Shown in pieces: positions 34,697 to 42,943 of a stretch of DNA of 57,845 nucleotides. The position numbers and the translations under genes are program-made. The notes beneath the pieces are model-generated. The model saw nothing but the letters and a program-made list of their open reading frames with translations, was not told the origin of the DNA and searched no databases. The stretch's first letter is position 1. Each line of letters opens with the position of its first letter. This stretch comes from Chloroflexota bacterium (GTDB taxonomy: Bacteria; Chloroflexota; Anaerolineae; Anaerolineales; Anaerolineaceae), in NCBI GenBank assembly GCA_012799995.1, contig JAAZKE010000007.1:1-57845 (forward strand). The letters are read 5' to 3'.

Positions 34697-34718
34697 ATTT
34701 CAACATTTCCATTATAAT
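34690..34718 (+). promoter_or_regulatory. yedE operon promoter
   Basis: -35 TTGAAT (34690-34695), a 17-base spacer, -10 TATAAT (34713-34718). Start expected near 34725, about 37 bases before the yedE ATG. Confidence 0.65.
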
Positions 34719-34761
34719 GCCAATCGATTCATTCTTCAAAACGCATTATGGAGGATCTTTT

Positions 34762-35892
34762 ATGAAACAGAAGAAAGCTTTTTTTTCCACTAACCTGGGA
34801 ATAATCCTGACCGGATTATTCATCGGGATTGTTGCTCCGACACTGCAAAAGTTCGGCAACCCTAAAAACATGGGGATTTGTGTCGCCTGCTTTGAGCGCG
34901 ATATTGCGGGTGCGCTGGGGTTGCATCGTGCAAGCGTTGTGCAATATCTTCGTCCCGAAATCCCCGGGTTCGTGCTGGGGTCGCTGATCGCAGCGCTGGT
35001 GTATCGTGAATTCCGTGCGCGAGGTGGTTCCGCTCCTATTTTGCGTTTCACGCTTGGGTTCTTTGCGATGATCGGTGCACTGGCTTTCCTTGGTTGCCCA
35101 TGGCGTGCCTGGTTCCGCCTGGCTGTCGGCGACTTGAATGCTATCGTAGGGCTGATTGGCCTGTTCGTTGGCATTGGCATCGGAATTCTGTTCCTGAAGA
35201 GAGGTTTTTCATTGGGGCGCAGTTACAAAATGAAACCGGTTGCCGGATGGATGATGCCGCTGATTATGATTGCGCTGTTGCTGTTCCTGATCGCCAAACC
35301 GCTGTTTGGTGCTGACGGTACCGGTCCGATCTTCTTCAGTGAAAGTGGTCCTGGTTCACTCCACGCTCCTGTACTGATGTCCCTGGGGCTGACAATTGTT
35401 TTCGGCTTTCTGGCGCAACGAACACGTTTCTGTACGGTTGGTGCAATGCGTGATATCGCGTTGATGAAAGACTTCCATCTCAGCTATGGTGTTATAGCTC
35501 TGTTCGTCGGTGCACTGATCATGAATCTGATCTATGGTCAGTTCAAAATAGGCTGGCAGGGACAACCGGTTTCGCACAACAACGCTTTGTGGAATTTCCT
35601 TGGCATGGCCCTTTCCGGATTGGCCTACTGTCTGGGCGGCGGTTGCGCAGGTCGGCAATTGTTTTTGAGCGGTGAGGGTGACACCGATGCCGGCACTTTC
35701 GTGATCGGTATGATCATCGGCGCTGCTTTTGCACATAACTTCGGCCTGGCAGGTAGTCCTGACAAGCTGGTAGAAGAACAAATGGTCATCGGTGGGATAT
35801 CCACCGCTGGAATGATCGCGGTTGTGATCGGTATTGTGATCTGTATCGGAATCGGTTTCTTAAGCCGCGATAAAATAGAATCGAGGGCATAA
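34762..35892 (+). CDS. yedE: YedE-type putative selenium transporter
   Basis: A 376-residue integral membrane protein of the YeeE/YedE family with about ten helices. Conserved Cys sites in membrane segments are visible: NMGICVACFERD, FLGCPWRAWFRL, RTRFCTVGAMRDI and GGGCAGRQLFLSGEGDTDAG; related proteins move thiosulfate through such Cys relays. In selenium contexts YedE is the proposed selenium importer. The ATG at 34762 follows GGAGG; an earlier in-frame ATG at 34690 lies in the promoter. It is followed after one base by a TusA-like gene, a known functional pair. Confidence 0.9.
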   Translation: MKQKKAFFSTNLGIILTGLFIGIVAPTLQKFGNPKNMGICVACFERDIAGALGLHRASVVQYLRPEIPGFVLGSLIAALVYREFRARGGSAPILRFTLGFFAMIGALAFLGCPWRAWFRLAVGDLNAIVGLIGLFVGIGIGILFLKRGFSLGRSYKMKPVAGWMMPLIMIALLLFLIAKPLFGADGTGPIFFSESGPGSLHAPVLMSLGLTIVFGFLAQRTRFCTVGAMRDIALMKDFHLSYGVIALFVGALIMNLIYGQFKIGWQGQPVSHNNALWNFLGMALSGLAYCLGGGCAGRQLFLSGEGDTDAGTFVIGMIIGAAFAHNFGLAGSPDKLVEEQMVIGGISTAGMIAVVIGIVICIGIGFLSRDKIESRA

Positions 35893-35893
35893 A

Positions 35894-36106
35894 ATGGCTG
35901 AAAACAGAATTGATGCACGTGGTTTGTCCTGTCCGCAACCGGTTCTTTTGGTTGCCAATGCAGTACTGAAAAATGAGTTTCCGATTGTAGTGTTGGTCGA
36001 TGGCATGACCGCAGAGGAAAATATTCGGCGCTATGCGGAATCCAAAAATCTGAAAGTGTCCATCAATCATCATGATGATGAGGCGGAAATTACAATCGCC
36101 AATTAA
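35894..36106 (+). CDS. TusA-like sulfur/selenium carrier
   Basis: A 70-residue TusA/SirA-fold protein. The active Cys is in LSCPQPV (CPxP motif), at the start of the first helix. TusA proteins pass sulfur, and possibly selenium, as a persulfide. It starts one base after yedE, suggesting delivery from the transporter to the downstream cysteine desulfurase-like enzyme. Confidence 0.9.
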   Translation: MAENRIDARGLSCPQPVLLVANAVLKNEFPIVVLVDGMTAEENIRRYAESKNLKVSINHHDDEAEITIAN

Positions 36107-36188
36107 CGATAAAAATGACATTTGCAAAGAGGTTCCTGAATTTCTTCGGGATCCTCTTTGCCCCTATTAAAACTGGTATTGGTGCAAG

Positions 36189-37403
36189 ATGATAACCGAA
36201 CAACATCCCCCAAAAATTTATTATTTTGATCATGCTGCGACCTCCTGGCCAAAGCCGCCAGAGGTGATTGAGGCAATGCAGCTGGCGTTGGAATCTGCCG
36301 GCGGGAATGCAGGCAGAGGGGGACATCAACTGGCGAAAGCGGCCTCCTCTGTGATTTACGATGCACGCGAGACGGTGGCGGATTTCTTTGGCTGCGATGA
36401 TCCTTTTCGCGTAGCTTTCGCTTCCAACATCACCGAATCGGTGAATCTGGTGATGCAGGGGCTGCTAAAGCCCGGTGATCACGTGCTGGTGACTCCGATG
36501 GAGCACAACGCCGTGATGCGCCCGCTGACAGCGCTGCAAAAACGTGGGGTCACCTGGGAAGTGTTGCCCTGTTTTGAAGATGGAAGCGTTGATCTATACG
36601 CAGCTAAAAAGAAAATCCGAAAAGAAACGCGCCTGATGGTGATCTGTCACGAATCAAACGTCAATGGTGTGATCCAGCCGGTGCGTTCTCTGGGCGAACT
36701 GGCGCGCGAAGCCGGAATCCTGATGCTGGTTGACACAGCTCAATCTGCCGGCCATATGCCGATCAACATTGAAACTGACCTGATCGATTTTCTGGCGTTC
36801 ACCGGTCATAAAGGACTGATGGGGCCAACCGGAACCGGTGGTGTGGTTTTTGGCAGTCGTGTTCCGATTGATGAGATTTCTCCGCTGATTTATGGCGGCA
36901 CCGGCAGCTATTCTGAGAGCATTGAGCAGCCGCTGTTCCTGCCTGACCGCTTCGAAAGCGGTACCCAGAATTGCGCGGGGCTGGCAGGCTTATCCGCCGG
37001 AATTCACTGGGTGAAGGATCACAATCGCGATGGCCGCATGCAGGCAACGCAAAACCAGATGATGAGCGTTTTTATTGGGCTGCTTAAACAGATCCCCAAT
37101 TTATCGCTTTACACCGCAGCAAATCTTCACATGCAGGGGGATGTGCTCTCCATCACCATCGCAGAGGTCGATAATGGTCTGGCAGCGGAATGGCTGGACA
37201 GCGACTGCGGCATTATGGTACGTACCGGTCTGCATTGCGCACCAATGGCTCACCGAACCCTGGGAACTTTTCCCAGCGGCACCATCCGCCTGTCAATTTC
37301 CCCGCTGACCACTATCGAAGAGATCGAAACATGTGTGGCGGCGGTCAATACTTTCGCGACCGATCCGGCGGTCGTGCTCAAAGCCTGGGATAACCGTGTC
37401 TGA
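36189..37403 (+). CDS. Cysteine desulfurase / selenocysteine lyase family protein
   Basis: A 404-residue class V PLP enzyme. The PLP lysine is Lys208 in [16 protein letters not shown]; the catalytic Cys is Cys350 in [15 protein letters not shown], on the short loop typical of the SufS/CsdA type. The [13 protein letters not shown] start is characteristic of the subgroup linked to selenium clusters. It would supply sulfane sulfur or selenide. A 78-base gap separates it from the tusA-like gene, with no terminator. The 3' end overlaps DUF3343 by 8 bases. Confidence 0.92.
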   Translation: MITEQHPPKIYYFDHAATSWPKPPEVIEAMQLALESAGGNAGRGGHQLAKAASSVIYDARETVADFFGCDDPFRVAFASNITESVNLVMQGLLKPGDHVLVTPMEHNAVMRPLTALQKRGVTWEVLPCFEDGSVDLYAAKKKIRKETRLMVICHESNVNGVIQPVRSLGELAREAGILMLVDTAQSAGHMPINIETDLIDFLAFTGHKGLMGPTGTGGVVFGSRVPIDEISPLIYGGTGSYSESIEQPLFLPDRFESGTQNCAGLAGLSAGIHWVKDHNRDGRMQATQNQMMSVFIGLLKQIPNLSLYTAANLHMQGDVLSITIAEVDNGLAAEWLDSDCGIMVRTGLHCAPMAHRTLGTFPSGTIRLSISPLTTIEEIETCVAAVNTFATDPAVVLKAWDNRV

Positions 37404-37632
37404 CCCGTACCTGTTGTTGGTTTTTACTACCAGCCATGCCATTGGCATTCAAAAGAAGCTTGAAAAAGAAGGGATTCACGCGACCCTTTCTACAATTCCG
37501 CGCGGTGTGAGTTCGGACTGTGGTATGTGCGTCCGCTTCGATGGCGCTGATCTGGAGAAAGTACAGGAGATCGTGGATCATATCCCCTTTGAAATCCAGG
37601 AGATTATCCCCTTCCCAAAACAGAGTTCATGA
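37396..37632 (+). CDS. DUF3343 putative Se/S carrier protein (copy 1)
   Basis: A 78-residue protein starting with GTG inside the end of the desulfurase gene. The DUF3343 pattern is clear: [18 protein letters not shown], then [18 protein letters not shown] with the conserved Cys. DUF3343 is a marker of selenium-dependent molybdenum hydroxylase clusters and is thought to carry Se or S. It overlaps yqeC by 4 bases. The track-type start at 37333 lies deep in the desulfurase gene and is rejected. A second copy is at 56.6 kb. Confidence 0.88.
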   Translation: MSDPYLLLVFTTSHAIGIQKKLEKEGIHATLSTIPRGVSSDCGMCVRFDGADLEKVQEIVDHIPFEIQEIIPFPKQSS

Positions 37633-38387
37633 CCCCATCCCTGCCATTTGACCAATCCGCTGTGATTTCAATCATTGGCGCTGGTGGCAAGACCAGCCTG
37701 ATGTTTTATCTTGCCCGTGCATTGAAAGGCAACGTTATAACAACTACCACCACCAAAGTGGGTTATGATCAGCTGCAGGGTGCAGACCAGTTGCTGACCT
37801 ATGACCAGTTTATGGGGCAGCCTGAACAGTGCTTGCAGGCAAAGGTCAACTGGGTAAGTCGGGTTTTGGATTCTTCACAACGGAAAGTGGACGGGTTTTC
37901 CCCGCTTGAATTTCGCTGGATGACAGCGGTTGCCCGTTCGTATGGCTTGCCCATCATAAATGAAGCGGATGGAGCTCACTGCCGCCATATCAAAGCCCCT
38001 TCGGATTTTGAGCCGGTCATTCCAGAGGAAACGACGCACGTGCTGAGCCTGGTGGGGTTGGATGTGCTGGGTCAGCCAATCAATGACCAGGTGGTTCATC
38101 GTCTTCCGCTGTTCACGGGGATCACCGGCACGTTGGAAGGGATGCAGATTACGGAAGAGGTTATCATCGCTGCTTATTGCCATCCAATGGGCGGGTTCAA
38201 GAATACCCCGGCGACTGCCAGCAAGATTGCAGTGCTCAACTTTGCCGACAGCGAGGAGCGGGTGCTGGCAGGCAGGCGGATCGCCAGAAAGCTGTTTTCA
38301 GCAGGGATTGATGAAGTCTGGTTGACGAGCATGAAACCGGGGAATCAGCGTATTTTAGAACGGTTAAGGAATGAGGAAAAAAGATGA
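37629..38387 (+). CDS. yqeC: Selenium cofactor biosynthesis protein YqeC
   Basis: A 252-residue YqeC protein. A P-loop-like start (VISIIGAGGKTSLMFYLARA) and TTTTTKVG precede NEADGAHCRHIKAPSDFEPVIP. YqeC is found almost only with selenium-dependent molybdenum hydroxylases, where it is proposed to help make or insert the selenium cofactor. Coupled at both ends by 4-base overlaps (ATGA). Confidence 0.9.
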   Translation: MTPSLPFDQSAVISIIGAGGKTSLMFYLARALKGNVITTTTTKVGYDQLQGADQLLTYDQFMGQPEQCLQAKVNWVSRVLDSSQRKVDGFSPLEFRWMTAVARSYGLPIINEADGAHCRHIKAPSDFEPVIPEETTHVLSLVGLDVLGQPINDQVVHRLPLFTGITGTLEGMQITEEVIIAAYCHPMGGFKNTPATASKIAVLNFADSEERVLAGRRIARKLFSAGIDEVWLTSMKPGNQRILERLRNEEKR

Positions 38388-39205
38388 GTGAACGGGAAAT
38401 TGTCGCGTTTCGTGGGTCAGGGGATTTAGCTTCCGGAGCAGCTTTGCGGTTATGGCGCAGTGGTTATCGACTGCTTTTAACGGAATTACCGCATCCGCTT
38501 TGCATTCGCCGCACCGTTGCGTTTGCCAACGCGGTCTATGAAGGGACAATGAAGGTGGAAGAGGCAACCTCGGTGTTGATTTCTGATCCAAAACAGGCGC
38601 CCGAACAATGGCAGAAGGGCAATATTCCGTTACTGGTTGACCCCGATCTCTCCAAAACGCTGACGCTTAAACCGGATGTGCTGGTGGATGCGCGCCTGAT
38701 TAAAAAAGATCGCGGAGACACCAATCGTTCGCTTGCGCCGCTGGTGATTGGGCTTGGTCCGGGTTTTACCGCGGGCGAAAATGTTCATGCGGTGATTGAA
38801 ACCAGCCGTGGACACAATCTGGGACGGGTTTTTTGGCAGGGTTCGGCTTTGCCGGATACCGGCCTGCCCGGATTGGTTGGCGGTGAGGGGATCAAACGCG
38901 TGCAGAAGAGCCCGGCTGACGGTGTTTTTGAAGCTAAAGTAGCCATTGGGGATATGGTGAAAGAAGGAGACCTGCTGGCGGTCGTTGGCGGAAATGAAAT
39001 GCGCTCACCGATTGAGGGGGTTGTGCGCGGCGTAATCTACCCGGGAACCAGGGTGACCACCGGTTTGAAAGTGATGGATGTTGACCCGCGCGGCGTATGC
39101 GAACACTGCTTCACCGTTTCCGATAAAGCCAGTGCGCTGGGCGGCGCAATTCTGGAAGCTATTTTAGCCTGGAACGCTCGAGGATCAGCTCCGCAACCAC
39201 GCTGA
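38384..39205 (+). CDS. yqeB: Selenium-dependent molybdenum cofactor protein YqeB
   Basis: A 273-residue YqeB/EF2563 family protein. The Rossmann-like start is FRGSGDLASGAALRLWRSGY; KPDVLVDARLIKK, GLGPGFTAGENVHAVIETSRGH (in two adjacent blocks) and the biotinyl-like GDMVKEGDLLAVVGG hinge are visible. It is the partner of YqeC in selenium hydroxylase maturation. Its last 47 bases overlap the converging xdhC gene, which is unusual and may couple the two transcripts. Confidence 0.92.
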   Translation: MSEREIVAFRGSGDLASGAALRLWRSGYRLLLTELPHPLCIRRTVAFANAVYEGTMKVEEATSVLISDPKQAPEQWQKGNIPLLVDPDLSKTLTLKPDVLVDARLIKKDRGDTNRSLAPLVIGLGPGFTAGENVHAVIETSRGHNLGRVFWQGSALPDTGLPGLVGGEGIKRVQKSPADGVFEAKVAIGDMVKEGDLLAVVGGNEMRSPIEGVVRGVIYPGTRVTTGLKVMDVDPRGVCEHCFTVSDKASALGGAILEAILAWNARGSAPQPR

Positions 39206-40193
39206 CGGCGATCTCTGCGGGAGTTTCCCCATTAATTTGCAGTCCGATCGGCGAATGCACCTGGTCGATGAGCTGCTGGGAGATGCCTTCTTCCCGTAAG
39301 CGCTGATAAATTTTCTCACGTTTGTGACGGCTGCCAATCATGCCGATATAGGCTGCTTTGGAGCCGATCACCTGTTTCAATACGTCGTAGTCGCCCAGAT
39401 GACCGCGGGTCAGGATCACGATAAAAGTTTCTTCGTCGATTTGAAAATCCGGCAGTTGCTGATAATTGGGGACGACCAGTATATCCGATTCCGGAAAGCG
39501 CTGGCTGTTGGCGAATTCTGCGCGGTCATCCACCACAACCGTCTTAAAATCGACCCGATTTGCCAGACGAACTGTTTCCAGTGAGACGTGTCCACCGCCG
39601 AACACCAGCAATTTACTGCGGCGATGCACCGGTTCAAACAACAGGCTCGCGCTGGCTGATTGGTCCGAATGCAGCGCATTTTTACTCTGTGGCTGCATCG
39701 CCAGCTCTGCGATTTCTGCGCTCACTTCCAGATTCCCGGTTTGCTCTCCGTTCTCGGAGATAAAGCAGATTTCAGCCGGACAGTCCCCTTCCCGGTTGAA
39801 TGCGGTGATCAGCCATCCTTTGCGGTTCTCCAACCCGGCAGCAAGCGCTTTTTTGAAGACTGTGAGAATCTCGGGTTGATCCGGAGCCAGGTAACTCAAA
39901 AGTACATCGCCGTATCCGCCACAGATCATGTCCATATTGGCAGCATCTTCTCCAGTCAGCGAAAAGTGATACATAAATCCGACTTTGTTCTGGAAAACCT
40001 TTTTAGCGTTTTCGATCGCGTCAGCTTCCAGGCGACCGCCGCCGATCGTCCCGATGATTGAGCTGTCTTTCTTAACCAGCATTTTGGTTCCGGTGGTTCT
40101 GGGTGAAGAGCCGACATTTTCGATGATCGTTGCCAGTACAATCGGTTCTCCCTTTTCAAGGGATTCAATAATTCCACTGTAAATGTTATACAT
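39159..40193 (-). CDS. XdhC/CoxI family maturation factor
   Basis: A 344-residue XdhC-family protein. The N-terminal XdhC/CoxI domain has LATIIENVGSSPRTTGTKML and GTIGGGRLEADAIENA; DMICGGYGDVLL has the conserved Cys. The C-terminal Rossmann domain has VFGGGHVSLETVRLANRVDF and TRGHLGDYDVLKQVIGSKAA. XdhC inserts the sulfurated molybdenum cofactor into xanthine dehydrogenase-type enzymes. Here it would serve the selenium-dependent hydroxylase. It follows a padR gene by 15 bases; GGAG precedes the ATG. Confidence 0.92.
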   Translation of the reverse strand: MYNIYSGIIESLEKGEPIVLATIIENVGSSPRTTGTKMLVKKDSSIIGTIGGGRLEADAIENAKKVFQNKVGFMYHFSLTGEDAANMDMICGGYGDVLLSYLAPDQPEILTVFKKALAAGLENRKGWLITAFNREGDCPAEICFISENGEQTGNLEVSAEIAELAMQPQSKNALHSDQSASASLLFEPVHRRSKLLVFGGGHVSLETVRLANRVDFKTVVVDDRAEFANSQRFPESDILVVPNYQQLPDFQIDEETFIVILTRGHLGDYDVLKQVIGSKAAYIGMIGSRHKREKIYQRLREEGISQQLIDQVHSPIGLQINGETPAEIAVSVVAELILERSRLK

Positions 40194-40208
40194 GAGACTC
40201 CAGATTTG

Positions 40209-40787
40209 TTATAGAGATAAACCTTCTCCTGGGAAGGTGCCTTCTTTTCCTTTGCGCAGCTCCAGACAGCTGTTAAGCCAGTCTATGGTGGCTTCAATGT
40301 TCTTGCGCCGGTATTCAATTACAACCTGCTGATAGAGCGATTTCTGATTGTCTTTTTTACCACGTTTTTCCAGATTATCCAGCCATCGGTGGCATTCCCG
40401 AACCTGAATATTAATCAACCGTTCGAATTCCGGATAAGGTTCCTCCAACAGGAACAAGACCTTAATCATGTATTCAGAGCGGATCAGGTTGGGGTAATCT
40501 ACCGGGCTTTCGCGCCACTTCTCGAATTCGCGATTGCCCAGCTCAGTTGTAGTGTACACTTTACGAAAAGGGAAGGCTGAACCGGCTGCCAGTGTCGAAC
40601 TGATCAGCTGATTGCGCTCCAGCTTGTTGAGTGTCGCATAGAGCTGGCTCTGTTTGAAGCGCCAGACAATGTGAAACTCCGGTACGTTCCGCAACATTTT
40701 GTCGAGATCATAGGCATGAATCGGTTTCTTGCGGATGATTCCCAACAGTAAATATTCTACCGATAGTGGATCCTGCTCTCTTGCCAT
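40209..40787 (-). CDS. PadR family transcriptional regulator
   Basis: A 192-residue PadR-type repressor. The winged helix is at residues 8-85 (SVEYLLLGIIRKKPIHAYDL; FKQSQLYATLNKLERNQLIS; RKVYTTTELGNREFEKWRES), followed by the helical dimer domain (C-terminal about 90 residues). It is transcribed with xdhC, so it may sense a substrate or product of the hydroxylase. The upstream gap holds a Fur-box-like sequence and the rpmB promoter. Confidence 0.88.
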   Translation of the reverse strand: MAREQDPLSVEYLLLGIIRKKPIHAYDLDKMLRNVPEFHIVWRFKQSQLYATLNKLERNQLISSTLAAGSAFPFRKVYTTTELGNREFEKWRESPVDYPNLIRSEYMIKVLFLLEEPYPEFERLINIQVRECHRWLDNLEKRGKKDNQKSLYQQVVIEYRRKNIEATIDWLNSCLELRKGKEGTFPGEGLSL

Positions 40788-40847
40788 TGCCTGCTCCTGT
40801 GTCTCGTTGTTTGCTCACTCCTATGCTTTCTGTCAGGAGTATTCAAT

Positions 40848-40862
40848 TAATAATCATTCTCA
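40848..40862. promoter_or_regulatory. Fur-box-like sequence
   Basis: TAATAATCATTCTCA matches the 7-1-7 Fur consensus TGATAATNATTATCA at most positions. It lies in the gap between padR and rpmB. No iron uptake gene is nearby, so it may be chance in AT-rich DNA or a site for another metal regulator. Confidence 0.35.
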
Positions 40863-40897
40863 TTAAAATGAATTTTACCGGATTTTCCAGTTTATGG

Positions 40898-41038
40898 TAA
40901 AATCCTAATTCGCGGGTTTCTGAACCCTGAGAAATTTATAACCGCGGTCACGGATGAAGGATCAGCGGACAGGCATTAATAAGCACCGGACCCTTGAGGG
41001 TATATCCCTGAAGCAGCAGACCGGGAAAGGGAGTAAAG
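40898..41038 (+). promoter_or_regulatory. rpmB promoter and structured leader
   Basis: The -10 TAAAAT (40898-40903) lies in an inverted repeat (ATTTTACC 40872-40879 with GGTAAAAT 40896-40903) that also covers the weak -35. The leader of about 130 bases has a GGGTT/AACCC hairpin (40914-40927) and a G/C-rich part before the GGGAG site. A ribosomal-protein autoregulatory leader is possible; no known riboswitch core was recognised. Confidence 0.45.
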
Positions 41039-41227
41039 ATGGCAAAATGTGAAGCATGTGGGAAATCAACGGCGTTCGGTCATAACAGAAGTTTTTCATT
41101 GCGGGCAACCCGGCGGACTTTCCGTCCCAACCTGCAAAAAGTGACCACCTATGAGAACGGCACGCGAATTCAGAGGACACTTTGCACAAAGTGCATCCGC
41201 ACACTGAGCAAAATCAGCAAAAAATAA
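41039..41227 (+). CDS. rpmB: Ribosomal protein bL28, zinc-ribbon form
   Basis: A 62-residue bL28. GKSTAFGHNRSFSLRATRRT is the rRNA-binding signature. Two Cys pairs (C4/C7 and C49/C52) make this the zinc-binding (C+) form. It has its own promoter and terminator. Confidence 0.95.
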   Translation: MAKCEACGKSTAFGHNRSFSLRATRRTFRPNLQKVTTYENGTRIQRTLCTKCIRTLSKISKK

Positions 41228-41250
41228 CTTTTCAAATTCTCATGATAACA

Positions 41251-41271
41251 AAACGCACTTTATGTGCGTTT
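41251..41271 (+). terminator. Terminator of rpmB
   Basis: AAACGCAC (41251-41258) pairs with GTGCGTTT (41264-41271) followed by TTTTGTTTT. Confidence 0.92.
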
Positions 41272-41341
41272 TTTGTTTTAGAGGTTGATTTTGAATCCTG
41301 ATTATCTAAACGAATTTCAGGATGATGGATACCTTGTGTGA

Positions 41342-42019
41342 TCAGGCCGCCGTTTGCGCGGCACGCCTCAATCGTGTTACGGCTTCGGCACAGCCTGCCG
41401 CATGACGAAAGATCGTTGTGCCGGCGACAAACACGTCAGCTCCGGCTGCAGCGCATTGCGCAACGGTCTCTTCATTCATTCCACCGTCAACCTGGATGCG
41501 AACGTCCAGCCCCTGATCATCGACCATCTTACGGATGCGCCGGATTTTCTTCAGCATCTCCGGCTGGAATTTCTGCCCACCAAAGCCGGGATTCACCGTC
41601 ATCACCAGCAACATATCAGCGAACGGGAGCAGCGGTTCTACCATCTCAACCGGAGTGCCTGGATTAAGTGACAGCCCGGCTTTCGCTCCGAGGCTGCGGA
41701 TATCCTGCAACGTGCGGTTGGTATTGGGGTTGTTCTCGCAATGGACTGTCACATACGTCGCGCCGGCTTCGATAAATTTGGCAATGTGATTTTCCGGCCG
41801 AACGATCATCAGGTGGACATCCAGCGGAATCCGAAATGCCTGCCGCAACTGTTCAACGATCGGAACACCAATCGAGAGGTTGGGCACGAAAACACCGTCC
41901 ATCACATCGACGTGAATCCAGTCAGCACCGCCATCGATGGCTGCCTGCGTTTCATCGCCAAGTTTCAGGAAATTTGCTGCTAAAAGGGAAGCCGAAATCA
42001 GAGGGGGATTCTTTTCCAT
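41342..42019 (-). CDS. rpe: Ribulose-phosphate 3-epimerase
   Basis: A 225-residue TIM-barrel epimerase that interconverts ribulose 5-phosphate and xylulose 5-phosphate. Marks: ISASLLAANFLKLGDE, HVDVMDGVFVPNLSIG with the metal/catalytic residues, HLMIVRPENH, MTVNPGFGGQKF, and IQVDGGMNEETV. It ends a minus-strand pair with the Ser/Thr kinase, 7 bases apart. Confidence 0.95.
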   Translation of the reverse strand: MEKNPPLISASLLAANFLKLGDETQAAIDGGADWIHVDVMDGVFVPNLSIGVPIVEQLRQAFRIPLDVHLMIVRPENHIAKFIEAGATYVTVHCENNPNTNRTLQDIRSLGAKAGLSLNPGTPVEMVEPLLPFADMLLVMTVNPGFGGQKFQPEMLKKIRRIRKMVDDQGLDVRIQVDGGMNEETVAQCAAAGADVFVAGTTIFRHAAGCAEAVTRLRRAAQTAA

Positions 42020-42026
42020 AGGTCAG

Positions 42027-42848
42027 TCAGTTCCTTCGTATTATATTGTAGCATGCCTTCAATTCATGCAGCAGCTCTGTGGCCGTTTGCTGCCGCTGTG
42101 CGGGCGTTTTATCCAGCGCTCGCAGGATCACCGCAGCCAGTTCCGTTGGGGTGTTTTGGGGCACATCTGGCATCAGGTGTAAATGCGCATGAACCGCTTC
42201 CTCGTAAGTTGTCATGGGATATGGCAGCGATTCCGTCCACAACCGGTACAGGATCATCCCGAGACTATAGACATCTGACCTGGTGGTAGATGCTTCTCCG
42301 CGGCATTGTTCCGGGCTCATATACAGGGGAGATCCCCAGACCTCGGCGAGGGATTGCGCCGGGTCTTCAATGCGGTGCGCTTCACCGAAGTCAGTGATCT
42401 TGAGAAACGGGTTCCCGTCTGTGCCAACCAGCACGTTGAGCGGTTTCAGGTCGCCATGGACGATTTCAGCCTGATGAATCGCTACAATTGCTTCGCATAG
42501 ATTAATTATGATCCACCATTTCAATTCGACCTCCAGGCTGCCGCTTTCCAGCCAGTGCCATAATGTTGTTCCTTCCACATATTCCTGCACAATTACGACT
42601 GAATCCGGAAAGTCAAGCACGTCCTTAATCGCGATCACACGCGGATTATCAATCGTCGCCTGCAGGGCAGCTTCCCGGTGCAGCGCTGCCCGCACCTCGG
42701 CTGGATTGGCAACGTCAGACCGTGAGACTTTCAGCGCGACGATCTCATTTGAAATGGTTGAAACTGCCTGATACAGGATTGCCCTGCCACCGGCACCGAT
42801 TTGTTTTAAGATACGATATTCGCTGAACAGCGGAAAAACCTCCGTCAT
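42027..42848 (-). CDS. Ser/Thr protein kinase (Hanks type)
   Basis: A 273-residue kinase with all catalytic marks: Gly loop IGAGGRAILYQA, Lys40 in ALKVS, Asp133 in HGDLKPLNVL, Asp153 in DFGEAH, and the SPE motif in PLYMSPEQ. There is no membrane helix or sensor domain, so it is a soluble kinase. The ATG at 42848 is chosen over a longer frame because the earlier codons are not kinase-like. On the minus strand a TATAAT lies 9 bases before this ATG and there is no ribosome site, so the message is probably leaderless. A PP2C phosphatase lies across the divergent gap. Confidence 0.88.
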   Translation of the reverse strand: MTEVFPLFSEYRILKQIGAGGRAILYQAVSTISNEIVALKVSRSDVANPAEVRAALHREAALQATIDNPRVIAIKDVLDFPDSVVIVQEYVEGTTLWHWLESGSLEVELKWWIIINLCEAIVAIHQAEIVHGDLKPLNVLVGTDGNPFLKITDFGEAHRIEDPAQSLAEVWGSPLYMSPEQCRGEASTTRSDVYSLGMILYRLWTESLPYPMTTYEEAVHAHLHLMPDVPQNTPTELAAVILRALDKTPAQRQQTATELLHELKACYNIIRRN

Positions 42849-42943
42849 TGTTATATAATTATAAATTGAACCGTCTCGCATTTTTGATCTCTTTATACAA
42901 ATGCAGGTGCAGGCGAAAAAACCTTTTGAAACCAGGAAAAAAC

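Noticed and set aside
40910..41030. TPP-type riboswitch, because CTGAGA occurs in the rpmB leader
   Set aside because: The partner strings of the TPP core are missing and the gene is a ribosomal protein.
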